A stretch of 64,000 nucleotides of DNA. Source: Onchocerca volvulus (lineage: Eukaryota > Nematoda > Chromadorea > Rhabditida > Onchocercidae). Below the pieces are notes generated by a model. It worked only from the letters and a program-made list of their open reading frames with translations, was not told the origin of the DNA and made no database searches. The position numbers and the translations under genes are program-made. The first letter of the stretch is position 1; the number at the start of each line of letters is the position of its first letter. Location: positions 6,432,158 through 6,496,157 of the forward strand of contig HG738140.1 in assembly GCA_000499405.2 (NCBI GenBank), in the 5' to 3' direction. Below, in pieces: positions 13,281-27,600 of this stretch.

Positions 13281-15461
13281 AATATAAATGAGTATGGATG
13301 CTCTTAAAAACAATTAATAATTCAGTTTTCAAGTATTTCATTATTTGATTGAGAGGAACATAATTCAGTGTTACACTTATCAATGATTGTGAGAAAAAGA
13401 AAAAGGAAAATGATGGAACTTTCTTTTTTTTTTTTTTTTTTGAGTACCATTTGGATATCAATTTAATTTATTTTTGAATATTTCCTTTTTTTTTTCTCTT
13501 TTTCATGGTACTTTCCAAATTTATTGGGCTATATTTAATGAATTTTTCTCAGGCTGCAATTGATAAATTCACATTTTGACTATCAGTAATGAATTTTTTC
13601 TGAGAGATTTATAGCCGTTCATTTATTTGATAGTTTATTCTAATTTTGTAGCTTTATTATTCATGATGATTCTCTTATCACCGATTAATCTTCACATCAA
13701 ACGAAATTTCGCTTTAAAAAAAAAAGGAATAAATGGAAAATCTTCTAGATCATTTTGCGTTAAATTTAAAAATCGCGAAAATAAATTGAAATGAATTCAA
13801 TATTATTTGATTATTGTTTCATTGATAATTTTTAATCATCCACTTTTTTTTTACAATTAAAGCAATGAATATGAGAATATTTCCGAATTTTCACAAAAAA
13901 TAATATAAAAGTAAAATTAAATTAATTTGGCAAATCTCACTTTAATGTATTAAATATCTCGGAAAATGATTATTATAACTCTGAAATCAAAGGCATATTT
14001 AAATTTTTATACCATATTTAAGTTTCATTTAAATATGAAATCAAACTTTAAAGATTTTTGTTAAAAAACATTAATTAGGCATTGCTAACCTTACTTATTT
14101 TATATAATTGCTAATATTGTTTTGTTCTCCATTTATGATTAATAAATTTATCGAAAATTTCAATCAAATTTTAATCATTTTTAATTGAATCCAATTATTT
14201 CGAAAAAAAAAACCATTGTGGCGAAATTTAGAGTTAATAAAAAATGAAGAAATTGTGATAATTTAGGAAAGATGAAATTTATCAGAATTATTACCAAATC
14301 ATCTTATCATGACCAAATCATCTTATCATGGCGAATTGTTCGCTGACATTAGAATAAATCAACTTTTTTTCTGAATATTTTTTGTATGTTTCACTTTCAA
14401 TTCGTTGATTATTTGAAATATTTTCTTGACTGTTCAATTGAACTAAATTTCGTATTGCTTAGTTCATTTTGAGATTTTTCTTTCTTTTTTTTTTTTTTGG
14501 AATGAAAAATTTCAAATTAAGCTTAATTTGTCAATAAATTCATCCCTAATTTGATAGCTCTGACTTAAATTTTAACTAACAAAATTTCTCGACAACAGAC
14601 TTTATATAGAATGAAGTTTTTTTTCACTTCTTTTTTCGACTTAAAATTTTTTCCAACTTTTTTCCTCACTTTTTTAAAATTCAGTAGTATTTTAAGGCTC
14701 TTTGTACTTTATTTTCGTCAATTCTTCCATTTCCAATCCTTAAAAATTGCTTCCAGGCAAATTCTTAATAATTTGTATTATATTTTATTTAATTTCTAAT
14801 TTTAGTTTCTATGCTTCGTAATTATAATCAGAATTGAAATTAGTTGCTGAATAAATGCACATATTTCAACCATTTCTTAAATTCTATTCTGTTTTTCTGA
14901 ATTATAATACTTTATATAATTATAATCAATTATTAAGGTATCAATTTTCTATATTTTTAGTTTATCTAAAGAAATCGGATCAATTTTTATGATAAGGTGA
15001 TCTATTTTTGTTCAGTTTTTATCAATAAATATTATTTTTGCTTTTACGTCGATTAGGGATAATTTCCGGATTCACTAATTCTAATTAAATTTGAGTGATA
15101 ATATTTTGATGTGTCATAAATAAACCTTATAGATAAATGCGGAAATTTTGCGATTTTATTTTGATCATATATTTATTTATTGTTTTGCGTAATGCCCTAA
15201 ATACGTAATATCGTAGAAATTAATCGCAAATTAATCTTTGTTCGATCGCAAATTAATCTTCGTTAATTTAATGAATAAATTTAGGAATTAAAAAAAGATA
15301 AAAGCAAATGCAAAGGTAGCAATATTAGCCAAATTTGTAGCGGAAATTCCGGAATTACAGGAAAAGAAAGATTAAGGAAAAAAGGGAAGGAGAGAAAAGA
15401 AAGGAAGGAAATGTATTGAATGAGAATTTATTATTTTCTGTAATTCGATTACGATACTTAT

Positions 15462-15612
15462 ATGCATCATACGGTAACAGCGACAGCAACAAAATCAACC
15501 GTTTCCACTGTCTATACTGTAATTCGTTTCATTCATTATTGTTTCTTCGTTATCATTATCATATTTGCTCAATTTATCGATGCTGCGAATCCAAAGCAAA
15601 GAATTCAAAAAG
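15462..15612 (+). CDS. ptp-3: Exon 1: signal peptide, start of short receptor isoform
   Basis: ATG at 15,462 opens a frame of 50 codons plus one base ending at AAAAG|GTAAAG. It begins [12 protein letters not shown] and has a hydrophobic core [16 protein letters not shown] followed by IDAANPK, a credible signal peptide with cleavage near IDA|AN. The leftover G joins TT at 16,905 to give Val and enters FN3-1 as [10 protein letters not shown] in perfect phase. Too short for many gene finders. Upstream is AG-rich leader with a possible SL-type acceptor (ATTACAG near 15,360), but trans-splicing cannot be shown here. Confidence 0.82.
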
Positions 15613-18600
15613 GTAAAGAAAAAATGAATACTTAAATTTCTTTTTTTCCAAAATTTCGATAGTTTTATTGGAAAAAATAAAAATAAAATAATAAATTAAA
15701 TCAGTTTACTTTATCACTCATTTATATCATACTGTATCATACTGTATTGCAGAATACTATTGTTTAAATATCGATCACACTTATTTAATTTGTCCATCAT
15801 TTAAAGGTTGCCATAATTAATTTCAATCGAACTAAATTTTTTTTAGCTACTTCATAGCTTAATGGCAATTGGCTTATTAATGATAAGATAAGAATTGATT
15901 GGTATTTCATTGATAAGAATGGAATGTTCAGTTTAGCTTAGTTTTATAATATATGATAAGACAATCTTTTAACATGAAACATTAGAAAATGACCTTTTTT
16001 TAAATTATAATTAATTAATTCTAAAAAGTGCCAATTTTGATTTTTGACGTTTTCATTTTATAACTTTTTTCGAAGTTCAGCTAAGAATATAACTTATATT
16101 TTTTATAATATTACTAAGATAACTATTGCCATTTCTGGTATGAATTTCGAATACTTCAGCTTAAATTTTTCTAAAATTGAAAATTTGATTTAAAATTAAC
16201 GAAACACTAATTTTTGGTAAAAATTAGTTGCTCTAAACAATTTTCTATTCATTCATGTTATGTTTTTTCATATTATTCGGATATTTTAGTTACAAAAGGA
16301 CAATGTTGAAATATTTGTGAAATATTATAGATTAAATTAATATTTTATTTTCATATTTTAATTTAATTTTAAGTCCTTCATTACAAATATTTGTACAACT
16401 TTTACTTGCTTGTTTTAGCATAATATTGTTATTTTGTACTTTTACTGCTTTCAAAATATGCACATGTGATAAAAAAGATATATGATAACCTAAATTTGAC
16501 GAAATAAGGCAGCAAAATTTGAAATATTTGCAAAAATTCTTTTTATTACTTCTTCCAGAACATGGTGCATGTCACTGATTGTAATGAAAAAATTATCAAA
16601 TTTTCCTATAAAAAAAAAACTGACAAAAATTTTTTTTCTAATAATAATATAATTTAAGAAGTTTTAATTAAACTATATTTTAGAATTTTTTTTTTCTTTC
16701 AACAAATTGCTTTTTCAAAATTTTGTGAAAAAAATTTTGAAATAAAAAAAAAAGATTTAATTAGTCAATTTTGAACATTAATTAATTGTTCAACTTTTCG
16801 AACATTTTATGTTGAATTTGTTCAAAATTTAATCAATAAATTATTCAACTTTTCAAATTAACATTTTATATTTATTTAAGTATTTTTGTTTTTTATTTTT
16901 CTAGTTCCATCAGCTCCAAGAGATATCGAAGTTATTTTGGTTAATGCATCAGCGGTAAAGATAAGTTGGGAAAAGCCGTTATATGCAAATGGTGATATCA
17001 TCGGATACTATGTTTACAAGGATCGATTATTGAATGGCGAACCGATCGATGATAAATTACAACGAGCTATCATCTATGATCAACATGTTAGTTATCATTT
17101 TTATTAAATTAAAATTTTAATTAATTAAAAAAAAAGTCGAGACAAATTAAAAAAAGAAAACTTCGGATGGAAATGTATGATATTGATAATTTATTTGTTT
17201 AATTACAATTTTCTTACTTTTTTTTCTTTCCTTTTAAGTTTAATTTTGAAATAATAAAAGATTAATCAATACTTCTGGTTATTTTTTGATTCTGAATATA
17301 GCAAGTGATAATTTTTTTCATAATATTTATGAATATATAATGCAATAACATGCAATATTAAGTATGATATTAGAAATACAGTACTGAAAAGCGGAAAAAT
17401 TTAATTTCTATGGAAATATATAATTAAAAATATGATATTGAAGTATGATATTTGAAGTCAGTATTTGAAATTTTTGGAGATTTGGAGTACTTGGAATTTT
17501 CATTACAATTGATTTCTTTATTCCTATATCAAGTATCAAGATAATCTTATGCGAAAAATTTTTTTTAAATTAATTTTTCTCAAATATGATATTCATTAAA
17601 TAATCAAACTATGATACATTTACTTAATTATCTACACGAAATTCCCAATTAATTAATTATTTAAAGTTATTGTTAGGTTTTCTTCCCCAAAAGCATTTTT
17701 TATTTTTCTTCAATATATATTATCATTTGTTTCGAAATATATTTTGTTGCCTTAGAAAACTTTCGGATCCGGTTTTCCAGAAAACGCATACGTTAATCAC
17801 CGATCTTGAACCGAATACGGAGTATTCATTCCGGGTAAATGCTTTTAATAGATATGGCGATGGTGAATTTAGTGCAACCAAGAAAATACTTACCGGTGGA
17901 TTGCGTAAGTTTTAATTTTAAACTTTTCAGAAATTTAAATTAATTTAGTCATATTTTGGACCAAAAATTTAATTATCATCAATTCTTAGATGAAAAAATG
18001 AATTTTTCCATTTAAATTACATTCGTAAAATTCGGGAAAAGTTTTTCGTTTCATTTTTTTTTTTACAAATATACATTAAGCATATATCATTATTAAATTA
18101 ATTTAATTTATTTTTAGCTCCATCAGAACCACAAACTCATTCCGTTAATTTGCTCAATTATGAAGCTCCATTACGGGCACGTGTTGATTGGAAACCACCA
18201 AAAGTTTGAATTTAATAATTAAAAAATCAATATTTCCAATTGCTGTAATTATTGTTTTTGAAGTGATAAACTTATTAAACTTGATGAATTCGAAAATTTG
18301 TTTGGCAAATTACAATTTTATGCATTAAGTGACTTTATATTTTCCACCAAAAATCTTTATGAAAAAAAAGAAAAACTTATTAAAAATTAAAAAATTAAGC
18401 CTTTTTTACAACTTTATGCTGTTAAATATTTTTTTAAATGTTAAATAATATGATAAGATCATTTAATTATGATTTCAATTAATTAAAAAAAGTTTTCTTC
18501 GATTAAAAGCTTAATGAAATCTTCGGAAATTGTCATAAATTTCAGTTCACATATAATTTACCGATCAATAAATATATGATTTGGTACAAACCATTTGAAC

Positions 18601-21600
18601 ATGTCGATGCGCGCAAACTTGAAGTACCTGGCACGGAAAATTTTGTCATACTTGATGGATTATGTATGTGAAAATTGAATTAATCTATTGATATATTTTA
18701 AAAAATTGATTTTTTTGAGTAAAAAATATCAAAATTCTATTGAAAACAGTTTATTTTCCCAGAAATTTTGGACTAGATCTACTGATTTGCTATTTATCAT
18801 TTATTTTTTTGATATTTCCTGTAAAAATACTGCAAAGAAAGAAATGTTGAATATATTGAAATTTCAATTTATTTTCAATTTATCGATTTATGCAGATCCA
18901 ATTCTAATTTATCAGTGTTTAAATCATGTTATCAATAATGGTTATTAAAAAATATCGCTAATGATCATGAGATGAGAGTAGAAGATAGAAATAGTTAGAT
19001 TTAACTGAAGATATTCGATTAAGTTGATGATTACAAATTACCAATCTTTTATTATCAACCTTTATCAGCTTATCATTTTTTTTATTCATCAATCTATTTT
19101 TTATCAACTATATAAATTTTCTTAATGGTTGACTGTGTATCGAACAAATTATCGGGAATTTCCAATCCCGAATCGGAATTGATATCAACTAATAATTCGA
19201 GAAATATGTGAAATTTTTGCTTGCATGATATGCTGATTGCTTCAATTTTTTGTCTTTTTTTTTTAAGATAATTAGTTTCTTCGATTTTTCTAAGATAATT
19301 AATTAATTAATTACAGTTATGGGACGATTGTACGAAATTAATATCGCAGCAGAAAATGATGATGGAATTGGTTTAAATGCAACAGAATGGTTAACAACAC
19401 CGGTTGGAATACCTGAAGCTGAACCACTTAATGTGCGGTACGAAATTAACGGTGATCAAGTAAGTAGAAAATATTTCCGATTTTAATCAAATTTTAATTA
19501 CATTAATTAAAATGTAAAATATTTCAGTTAGAATTTTTAATTATATTAATTAGGACGTAAAATATTTCAGTTAGAATTTCAAGAATTAATTAAATTTGCA
19601 CCATTTCCTATGAATAAATTCACACACAGAATTAAAAGCTTTAGTTTCATCTTACTTCCTTTCTACTCCAATTTCTGGGGTCATCCATAAGGTCAACTAA
19701 ATATTTAGTAGCATTCGCGTGAATAATAGCATAATCTTGATGCAAGCTCGAGATTAGATATAGATTTTATATTGGTCACAACATCCACTAATATATTTTA
19801 CAAGGGACAAAATTCAAATAAACTAATGCGAAATTTTGGGCCATTTTTCATTTCATTTTTTAAGTTTTTCTTTTTCATTGAAATTAAAGCATTCTTTTCT
19901 TTTCAAATTTTATATCTAGAAATCGATTATTAAAATTAGTGATAATATGATTTTGGTTAAATTAAATTCACATGGGAGTAATTTTTAAATTTTATTGAAT
20001 ACATACTTTATTATGCATTCTACCGTATTATGCTTAAAGCATATTTTAATGCAAATGAAATGGTAATAAATTGTAGTATAATATCGGAAAGGGTATATTT
20101 TACATATTATACGGTAGATTTTGCATATTGGTATAAAAATTTTATAGAAGAACTTAAATACATATAATGAATTTTATCCACTCGAAGTATCTAAGCTTAC
20201 CATGAGATAATTAATTTTGAAATGAGAAATAGTAAAGATTAAATTTTTATTAGTACCATTTGATTTGAAAAGAAGAGTTCATAATATATTACATGCATAA
20301 TATCAGAAAATAAAATAAAAAAATATTTTGTAGTCTAAATGGTTACAATTCCAAATTTTTTCTGCTATCACTATTTGAAGCGAATAATTATTAATCAAAA
20401 TTTTCCTTTTAACTAAATTTACATTTTTGACTGAAATTATTGAATTATGGAATTTGAAATTTTTAAATATAAAGACAAACTTGAATATATTGCAAAAAAA
20501 AAAAAGTGCCTAATTTTATGTTTTGTAAAATTTTTGTAATACTTTACAGTATTCCTTCCTGTTATTTGACTGTTTGACTATTTAAGACCAGAAATTGTGA
20601 AATTTATCAAGCAATCATCATTTAACTAAAATATTTCACAAAGATCAAAAGTATAATAGCATTTTTACAGCATTTGAAATTTTGCTGCAACATTTGCGAA
20701 ACTATTTACAGTAGATATTATTGTGAGGTTATACGCCTAAAACTTGACTTTTGCGATTTTACTGAGCAGAATTGGTCGCTATAAAACTTCATAAAAGAAA
20801 GCACCAATGATGCCAACTGTTGGATTTATTGCATTTTATCGAATCATTTCGGCTTATTTTAAGCATTTTAGTTTAGTTATGTACCATTTCGTGAATTGTC
20901 ACGTCGAAAATATTATGTTCAGTATTAATTTCATAGGAGAAAAAGCTATCGTTTCTATTGAATTATTTCAAAAAATTTTTGTGTGTACGACAAAAAATAT
21001 AATGGAATATTTTTCATGAATTTGTTTGACTTTTTTTTGTTGGATTTTTTGAAAAGAAAAATTTCATTTAATTTTTAACCAATGAGTAATTACCGTAGAA
21101 TTTCTTTGGTTATTTATTTGACTGTGCATGTTTTTGTTATTTATAGAAGTAAAAAAAGTCAATAAATTTTCATTTTTACTGAAAAGTACGAGGTAAAAAG
21201 CTTGTTAAATTTGAGAGACTTGAAAATTTTTGCTTTTTTTCCGTCATTTTAATCGTAATCTTATTTAATCTTAAGAAAAATGTCAAATTATCATAATAGT
21301 TTTACAGTGAATAATAAGTGCTTTCTTGCATACTAATATTTCACTCTTGTTCTTCCTTCTTGACTAATAGTACAATCGTTGTTAAGACATAATTTCTGTC
21401 AAGATACAGTCTCCGTGAAGATATATTATCCGTAAGGATACAGTCTCCTTGAAGATATATCTGTAAGGATACAGTCTCCGTAAAAATGGTTTCATTGTTT
21501 AGAAAAAATTAGTTCCATTCACCCTGTACGGTGAATATATCCTTCACAATGATTGTATCATTTGTAAACTGTATCATTTATGATACCGTATCCTCAAAGG

Positions 21601-24600
21601 AGACTGTATGGTCCATGGAGACTGTATCCCTAATATAAACTATATCTTTCACGGATACTATAGCATATGCAAAAATGCATAGTTACGGAAACAATATCTT
21701 TAATCAAGACTGTATGTACTCTTTATGATGACTGTATGGCTTACGAAGACTGTACTCTTAACAAGTGTACAGTTCATAGAGACAGTATCATTTACAAAAA
21801 ATGCATAGATAAGAAGACAGTATCCTTAATGAAACCGTATCCTTAATGAAGACTGTATCCTTAATGGAAGCTGTACGATTCATGGAGACTATCATTTACA
21901 GAAAATGCATATTACGAGAAGTATATCATTTCACTATCTTCATGCTTATTTGTTAGGATTATTTTTTTCACCTTTCTTTCAAATTTACAAAAATTGTCAA
22001 ATTTTTTATTTTTTATTCAAAAAATGAACCTTTATTTCCTTTTTTTTTGATTATAGAGTAAAAATTTCAGTGCCAATTTTTTTTTTCCGTTTTTTGATTA
22101 CAATTATTTCATTTGCTAATAATGATTTGTTCTTTTCTTCCGGGAAAATTGCTGCAGCTATATTCCATGTCTAGATATATTGAATATCGAATAATTGGAA
22201 AAAGATTATCAGTAGATGCTTGCAATTTAGGAATATTGCTAGCGTTGAAAATGGAAAGTCTGAATATTTTCGATAAGAATTATTTTGGTATCTAAGGATT
22301 ATCAAATCTTTTGATAAATAATCAGAAATATCATCGTAGAATATATAGATGTATCGAATTGAATTGAACTTTCAGATCAAACTAATCCAGAAAGATGATT
22401 TTAGAGTAGCTATGTTTTGAATCATATATCCAGATGAGATAAAAATTTGAAAAATGCTGGCAAACAATTTTTTTAAGCGAAAAACGAAAAACAATAATAT
22501 CAGAATTTTTGAAATATTTTCTTTTCTTTCTGAATTTTCTTTTTTTGAAAAATTATTTTATACTTTTTTCATATTTCCCCTTCTAACATTATCATCATGT
22601 TGTGAAAATTCGGTGAGGATAAAATTGTTTTATTTTTTCGGAGAAAAACATAAATGAAAGACTATTTTTAATAGAAAGGATTTGCAATAAAGGATTATTT
22701 TTAAAAAAAAAATTATTTTAATAATTTAAAAGTTTATTATTAGTATCATTTGCTTCAAATCATAATATTATATGTTAGTATTAGAATTAATAAAAACTCT
22801 TTAGTTTGTCTAGCATTCATTTAATTTTCGAAACTTACTTTTATCGAATATTTTATCATTTTATCAAATTTACCATTGTCATTATTGACTGTTATAACAA
22901 AATATGTATTTTTTATTTTTCATTATCAAAATTAGATTGCATATTAGCAAAATATATATGCTATATTTTGCAATCGTTCATTTTATTATTTGACAATTAT
23001 CACAATATATTTTTTACTTTCATTTATCGTAAAGGAAAAGTTTGAAATTAATTATTTAAAATATTAATTTGAAAATTTACTTCAAATTTTGTAATGATAA
23101 AATGATAATTTTCTTGAAAATCGTCACTTTGCTTATTCACTTTGGCTTATATTTTCTACAACTATGACAATTATTTAAAGATGGCTGAAAATAAGAGAGA
23201 GAGAAAAGCTAATGCTATCCATATTTCATCTATTTCAAAAAAAAAAAAAAAAAGCTTTAATTTCCCTTTTTTTTATCCGGAAAAGCTATCAGTTATGTGA
23301 CAATATTTCATTAAAATGAAATCGAAGGATCAAATTTTCTCATTTTCTTCTTGATTAATCTATTTTAATCATCAGAAAAGTAAGGGATTATTGGAATTAA
23401 CTATAAGAATGATAATATCACGAGAGGAATTCATTGTATTATCCGATAGACTGCTTAAATTATTTTCACATTTTTACTTGAAATAAATGTGACTTACATC
23501 CGGATAAGTATGGTTTAAAACTTATCATTTTTTCTAGTGTAGAATTGATCATAATTGATCATAATAGTTAATCCTCTTTTTTTTTTTTTATTTCAATTAT
23601 ATCTCTAATTTGTATGATCTAATCAATACATGATAATTTTTCCTTTTTTTTAAGATTTATTCGTAAATTTTCAGCAGCATTTGAAAATTCACTAAGTTAT
23701 CATTACCATACATAAAACATTTAAAGTTCAATTTTATGAAATTCAAAAAATTCGAATTTTTCAGAATTTAGAAAAACTTTATTTAGGATTTAAATTTCTT
23801 ACAAATTACTTTTTGTGACTGGCAAATATTATGTTTTTTTTTTTCATAAAATCATCTTTATAAAACTTATAATTTCTTTTATAATGGAAATGCTTTATGA
23901 TGACATATTGCTCTAATTCTTGACATTTTATAATTTAATATTAAAAAAATTCATTTGTTAAAATTAGTAATTTAAACTTAACAATTTCATAAGAATTCAT
24001 TTCATGGATAATAATTTATGAAAATAATATTAAAAATTATAAAATAGCATTCATAAAACGCATTATTGTGATTTTCTCGAATAATTAAATTTGTTTATCT
24101 TTCTCAAAAGATTCGGTAAAAACATAAATTATCTTGTTGTGAAGTTTATTTTCATATTGATTAGTTAATAATCAAATAATTTATATAATTTACAAATTAT
24201 TCACAAATAATATAATGAGTTTTTAAACGATCGTCCAAAAATTATAATTATCAAGTCAGGAAAATCAGATCAGTTTTTTTTGCTTTAAATAATTAAAGCT
24301 AGACCAGATTCTTTTTTTCATTTCTTAATTAATATGGATGAATATTTAATCTTTAATTTTAAAATATTTGTTGTATCAAGAAAAAAAAAATCGTCCATGA
24401 TTTTAAATATGAATTATTTTGTTAATTATTTGTTCATTATTTAGGTTAATTTAAATTATACTTGCTTAACTAAGCCTTAATTTGTGCTGATTCTGTCTTC
24501 TTAACATCATAGAATTAAAAAAATTGGAAATAATTGATGATAATGTTAAATTATATGATAATTAGGATATGTAAACAGTAATCGCATAACAAACGGATAT

Positions 24601-27600
24601 ATTAACCGATTTATTGAGTAATCTGGTTTATATGCATATAGAATCATAAATTTCAATGGAAGTATTATATTAAAATTTTGTTTTCTTTTCAATTTAATTA
24701 CTGATTAGTGCTTAATTTGATTAATTAATTATTTGATGTATTGATAAAATTTATTTCCGTTATTCAAAATAGCTATTATGAGTATTAATCATAATTACAT
24801 ACTTACTTACTTTTAGTTTATTTTAGAATAGTTAATAAATATTAATTATGGTAGCTTGCACGAGAGTTTTCAACTTAGGGATACACGGATTCTCCATAGC
24901 TTGAAATTTTAAAATTAAATTTATGTAAATATAAATATAATTTATAATTATTATGATACTGACTGGAATTTTATTTTTTACTATTTTTTTTTTTAAATTG
25001 CACGTTATTCGAAATTTAATTTATTATGTTTACTTAATTATAAAATCTCATTTTTTTTTTTTCAAATGACAATTTAGCATTAAATTTTGCGATGATCATG
25101 AAATATTTCTATTTAATAATTCAAAAAATGATTTCTTCAGATGACAGTATCATGGGATCCACCTGTAATCGATCAGCGAAATGGTAATATAACATATTAT
25201 CAAACAGTTCTAACTCCATTGCAACCGGGTGATGAAAAATTTATTCGAAATGTTAGTTTTGCTATTTTTTTCTTAAAATATTTCCCAAAGATTTTTTTGT
25301 CGAATCTCACGTAAAATTTCACGTTCTTGATATTTTCTGAAAATCACCCCCCTTACGTCAAAAATGAATTTTAGTAAAATTATGGATGTAGTTGAAAAAT
25401 TATAACAAAAACTTAATTTTAAACTCATCATTTATCTTGCATAATATTGGAAAAAAGAATGGAGTATCATATTTTTGTCAGAATTTAGATTAATAAAAAG
25501 AAATAATGAATTCTTGAAGCTAGAAGTAAAACTAATCTTTAATCACTTATTAGAATTAAAATTAATCGTTAATCACGTAAATCACATAATAGTTTTGCAA
25601 TTTTTTCGTCCTTTCTTCCTTTTTTTTTTTTTTTTTGATGATTAAGGAAAATAAAAGTATCTCAAGAATAAATATTTTGTTCGAATCTTGCCTAAAAATT
25701 CAATTTAAATTTCATTCAACGGTTTAATTTTTCGAAATTATCCAAAAATTTATTCGTTTTTTTTATTCTCCCTATTCTACATTTTCATTGCAGGATGATA
25801 ATTTAAGCCAATATTTTGTATACTGTATAATGGTAATAAATTTTTCATGTAAAAATATGAATTTTATGATTTTTTTTATTAGTTTCAATTTTTCATTAGT
25901 TTTAATTTCAGGTTACAAATAGTCGTTCGATAACCTATGATATATCGATCCCAAAAACATACACTTTTAAAGTTGCAGCAGCAACAATGAAAGGTATTGG
26001 TCCGTATTCACCGGTTTTATCCATTGATCCAAATCCGGCAAGTAAGTGCCATTTCCAACTTTTTTTTTCCTTTTGTCAGGAAAAACTATTATTGCTATGT
26101 ACCGTACTGACCATCACTTGTGCCCATTACTGTAGTCGGATTACTGTAAAATATTTGTTGTTGGACAGTAATATGCTTTCCTTTACCATAAGCTGTAGTT
26201 TCAATTACACATTCTTAGGATGAAATGAAGCATATCAGTATAGCCGGAAAAGAAATGAAATGATTTTCAATTAACATTTATTAATGCTTTATCGCTTGAA
26301 ATCAAGCTTACTTCCTTCTGATCACCGTACTTTCATCCATTATTCTTCAGAAAGATTTATGCTTGACAAAACCGGATTTTGCATTTCCGGTCAAACAAAC
26401 ATTTCATTTTATCTCATTGATTGATGAATTTCCGCAAGAACTATTACATTATTCCCATCATTTTTTTTTTTTTTTTTTTACTTATACAGTATTTTCCCGG
26501 CAAAAAAAAGAAAAAATACATAAAATGAAAATGTTAGTATGGAAACTAAATTACTTTAATTAGCAAGATTACTTTCAATACAATACTTTTATTCTAAAAA
26601 ACAAAATGGATTTTAATTGTCGCTGAAAATTTTCACTATTTAAGTTTTAATTTTAAAATCAATTTTTTTATTCGCTTTTTACATTATATTATAGCTTTCA
26701 AAGTTAATATGTTTGAGTGCGCAAAATTTTATCTCTCAATTTCGAAAAAATCAGAATTATACATTTTTCAAAAAAAAAAAAAAAAAAAGAGGAATTATTG
26801 CAGACATTCAATTAGTTTAATAATTCTTTCTCTTTTAGTTCTACTTTCTTTCTACCTATCGAAACATTTTGCATAATTCAAACAGATTTTTTTTGTCGTA
26901 AAATACGCAAGAAAAATTTAAACGGAATATTTCGTGACATTTTTTTTTAACCTTGAATAGTAGGATTTCAATCATTTTGTTCCGGTTTTTAGTTATATCT
27001 TCTCAAAGAAAAAAAATCATACTTGTCAGCTTATTATATCTTAAATTAGTTTTTATGTTACTTTTTTTTACATAACTTCAAATTTTCAGGATAATTCTTC
27101 CTTTAACTTTACTACAATTATTTTTTAACCTTTTAACCTTTCTGTCACTCATTTAGCATATTTGATTTCTCGATAATGAGATTGCATTTATTCAAAAATC
27201 ATGTAATTAGTTCAGCAGTTCATTTATTTTGTGCAAAAGCAAAAGATCAATTTAAGCTTAAAAATGAGCAAAATTGATTTGTTAAAAAATTTTATCAGCC
27301 TTAACGATTATCGCTTAGGATGAAAATAGCAAACATTTTTATGCTTTCATATCATCTATTCTTTATAATTAAGAAAAGTTCGTTTTTTTTTCTCAAGTAC
27401 AATTTTTGTTGGTGGAAACTTTTTTCTTTTTAGCTTAACAGAATTTCGGATCGACTTATTTTGCATATTATATCATGTGTGAAGGCGTTAAAATTCTTTA
27501 AATTTCCAAAAAAAGAAAGGAAAATCCATAGCTACTGTAAATGAATTTTAAAAGAATCCTTAAAATGCGAATCACAATAATAACGCACTTCAAAAAGAAA

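Larger units (their letters stand above)
1..15461. other. Non-coding region left of the receptor gene
   Basis: No open frame in this 15.4-kb stretch combines length, mixed composition and splice signals; the longer open frames are low-complexity runs. It holds diverged tandem repeats (listed separately), microsatellites and a few somewhat GC-richer patches (about 9.1-9.8 kb and 12.95-13.3 kb). If the gene also makes a long Ig-containing isoform, as C. elegans ptp-3 does, this would be an intron of that transcript and would also carry the promoter for the short isoform. Otherwise it is intergenic. Confidence 0.6.

Noticed and set aside
13035..13461. Minus-strand Ser/Ile-rich frames
   Set aside because: Created by GATT/GATC tetranucleotide repeats and a poly-T run.
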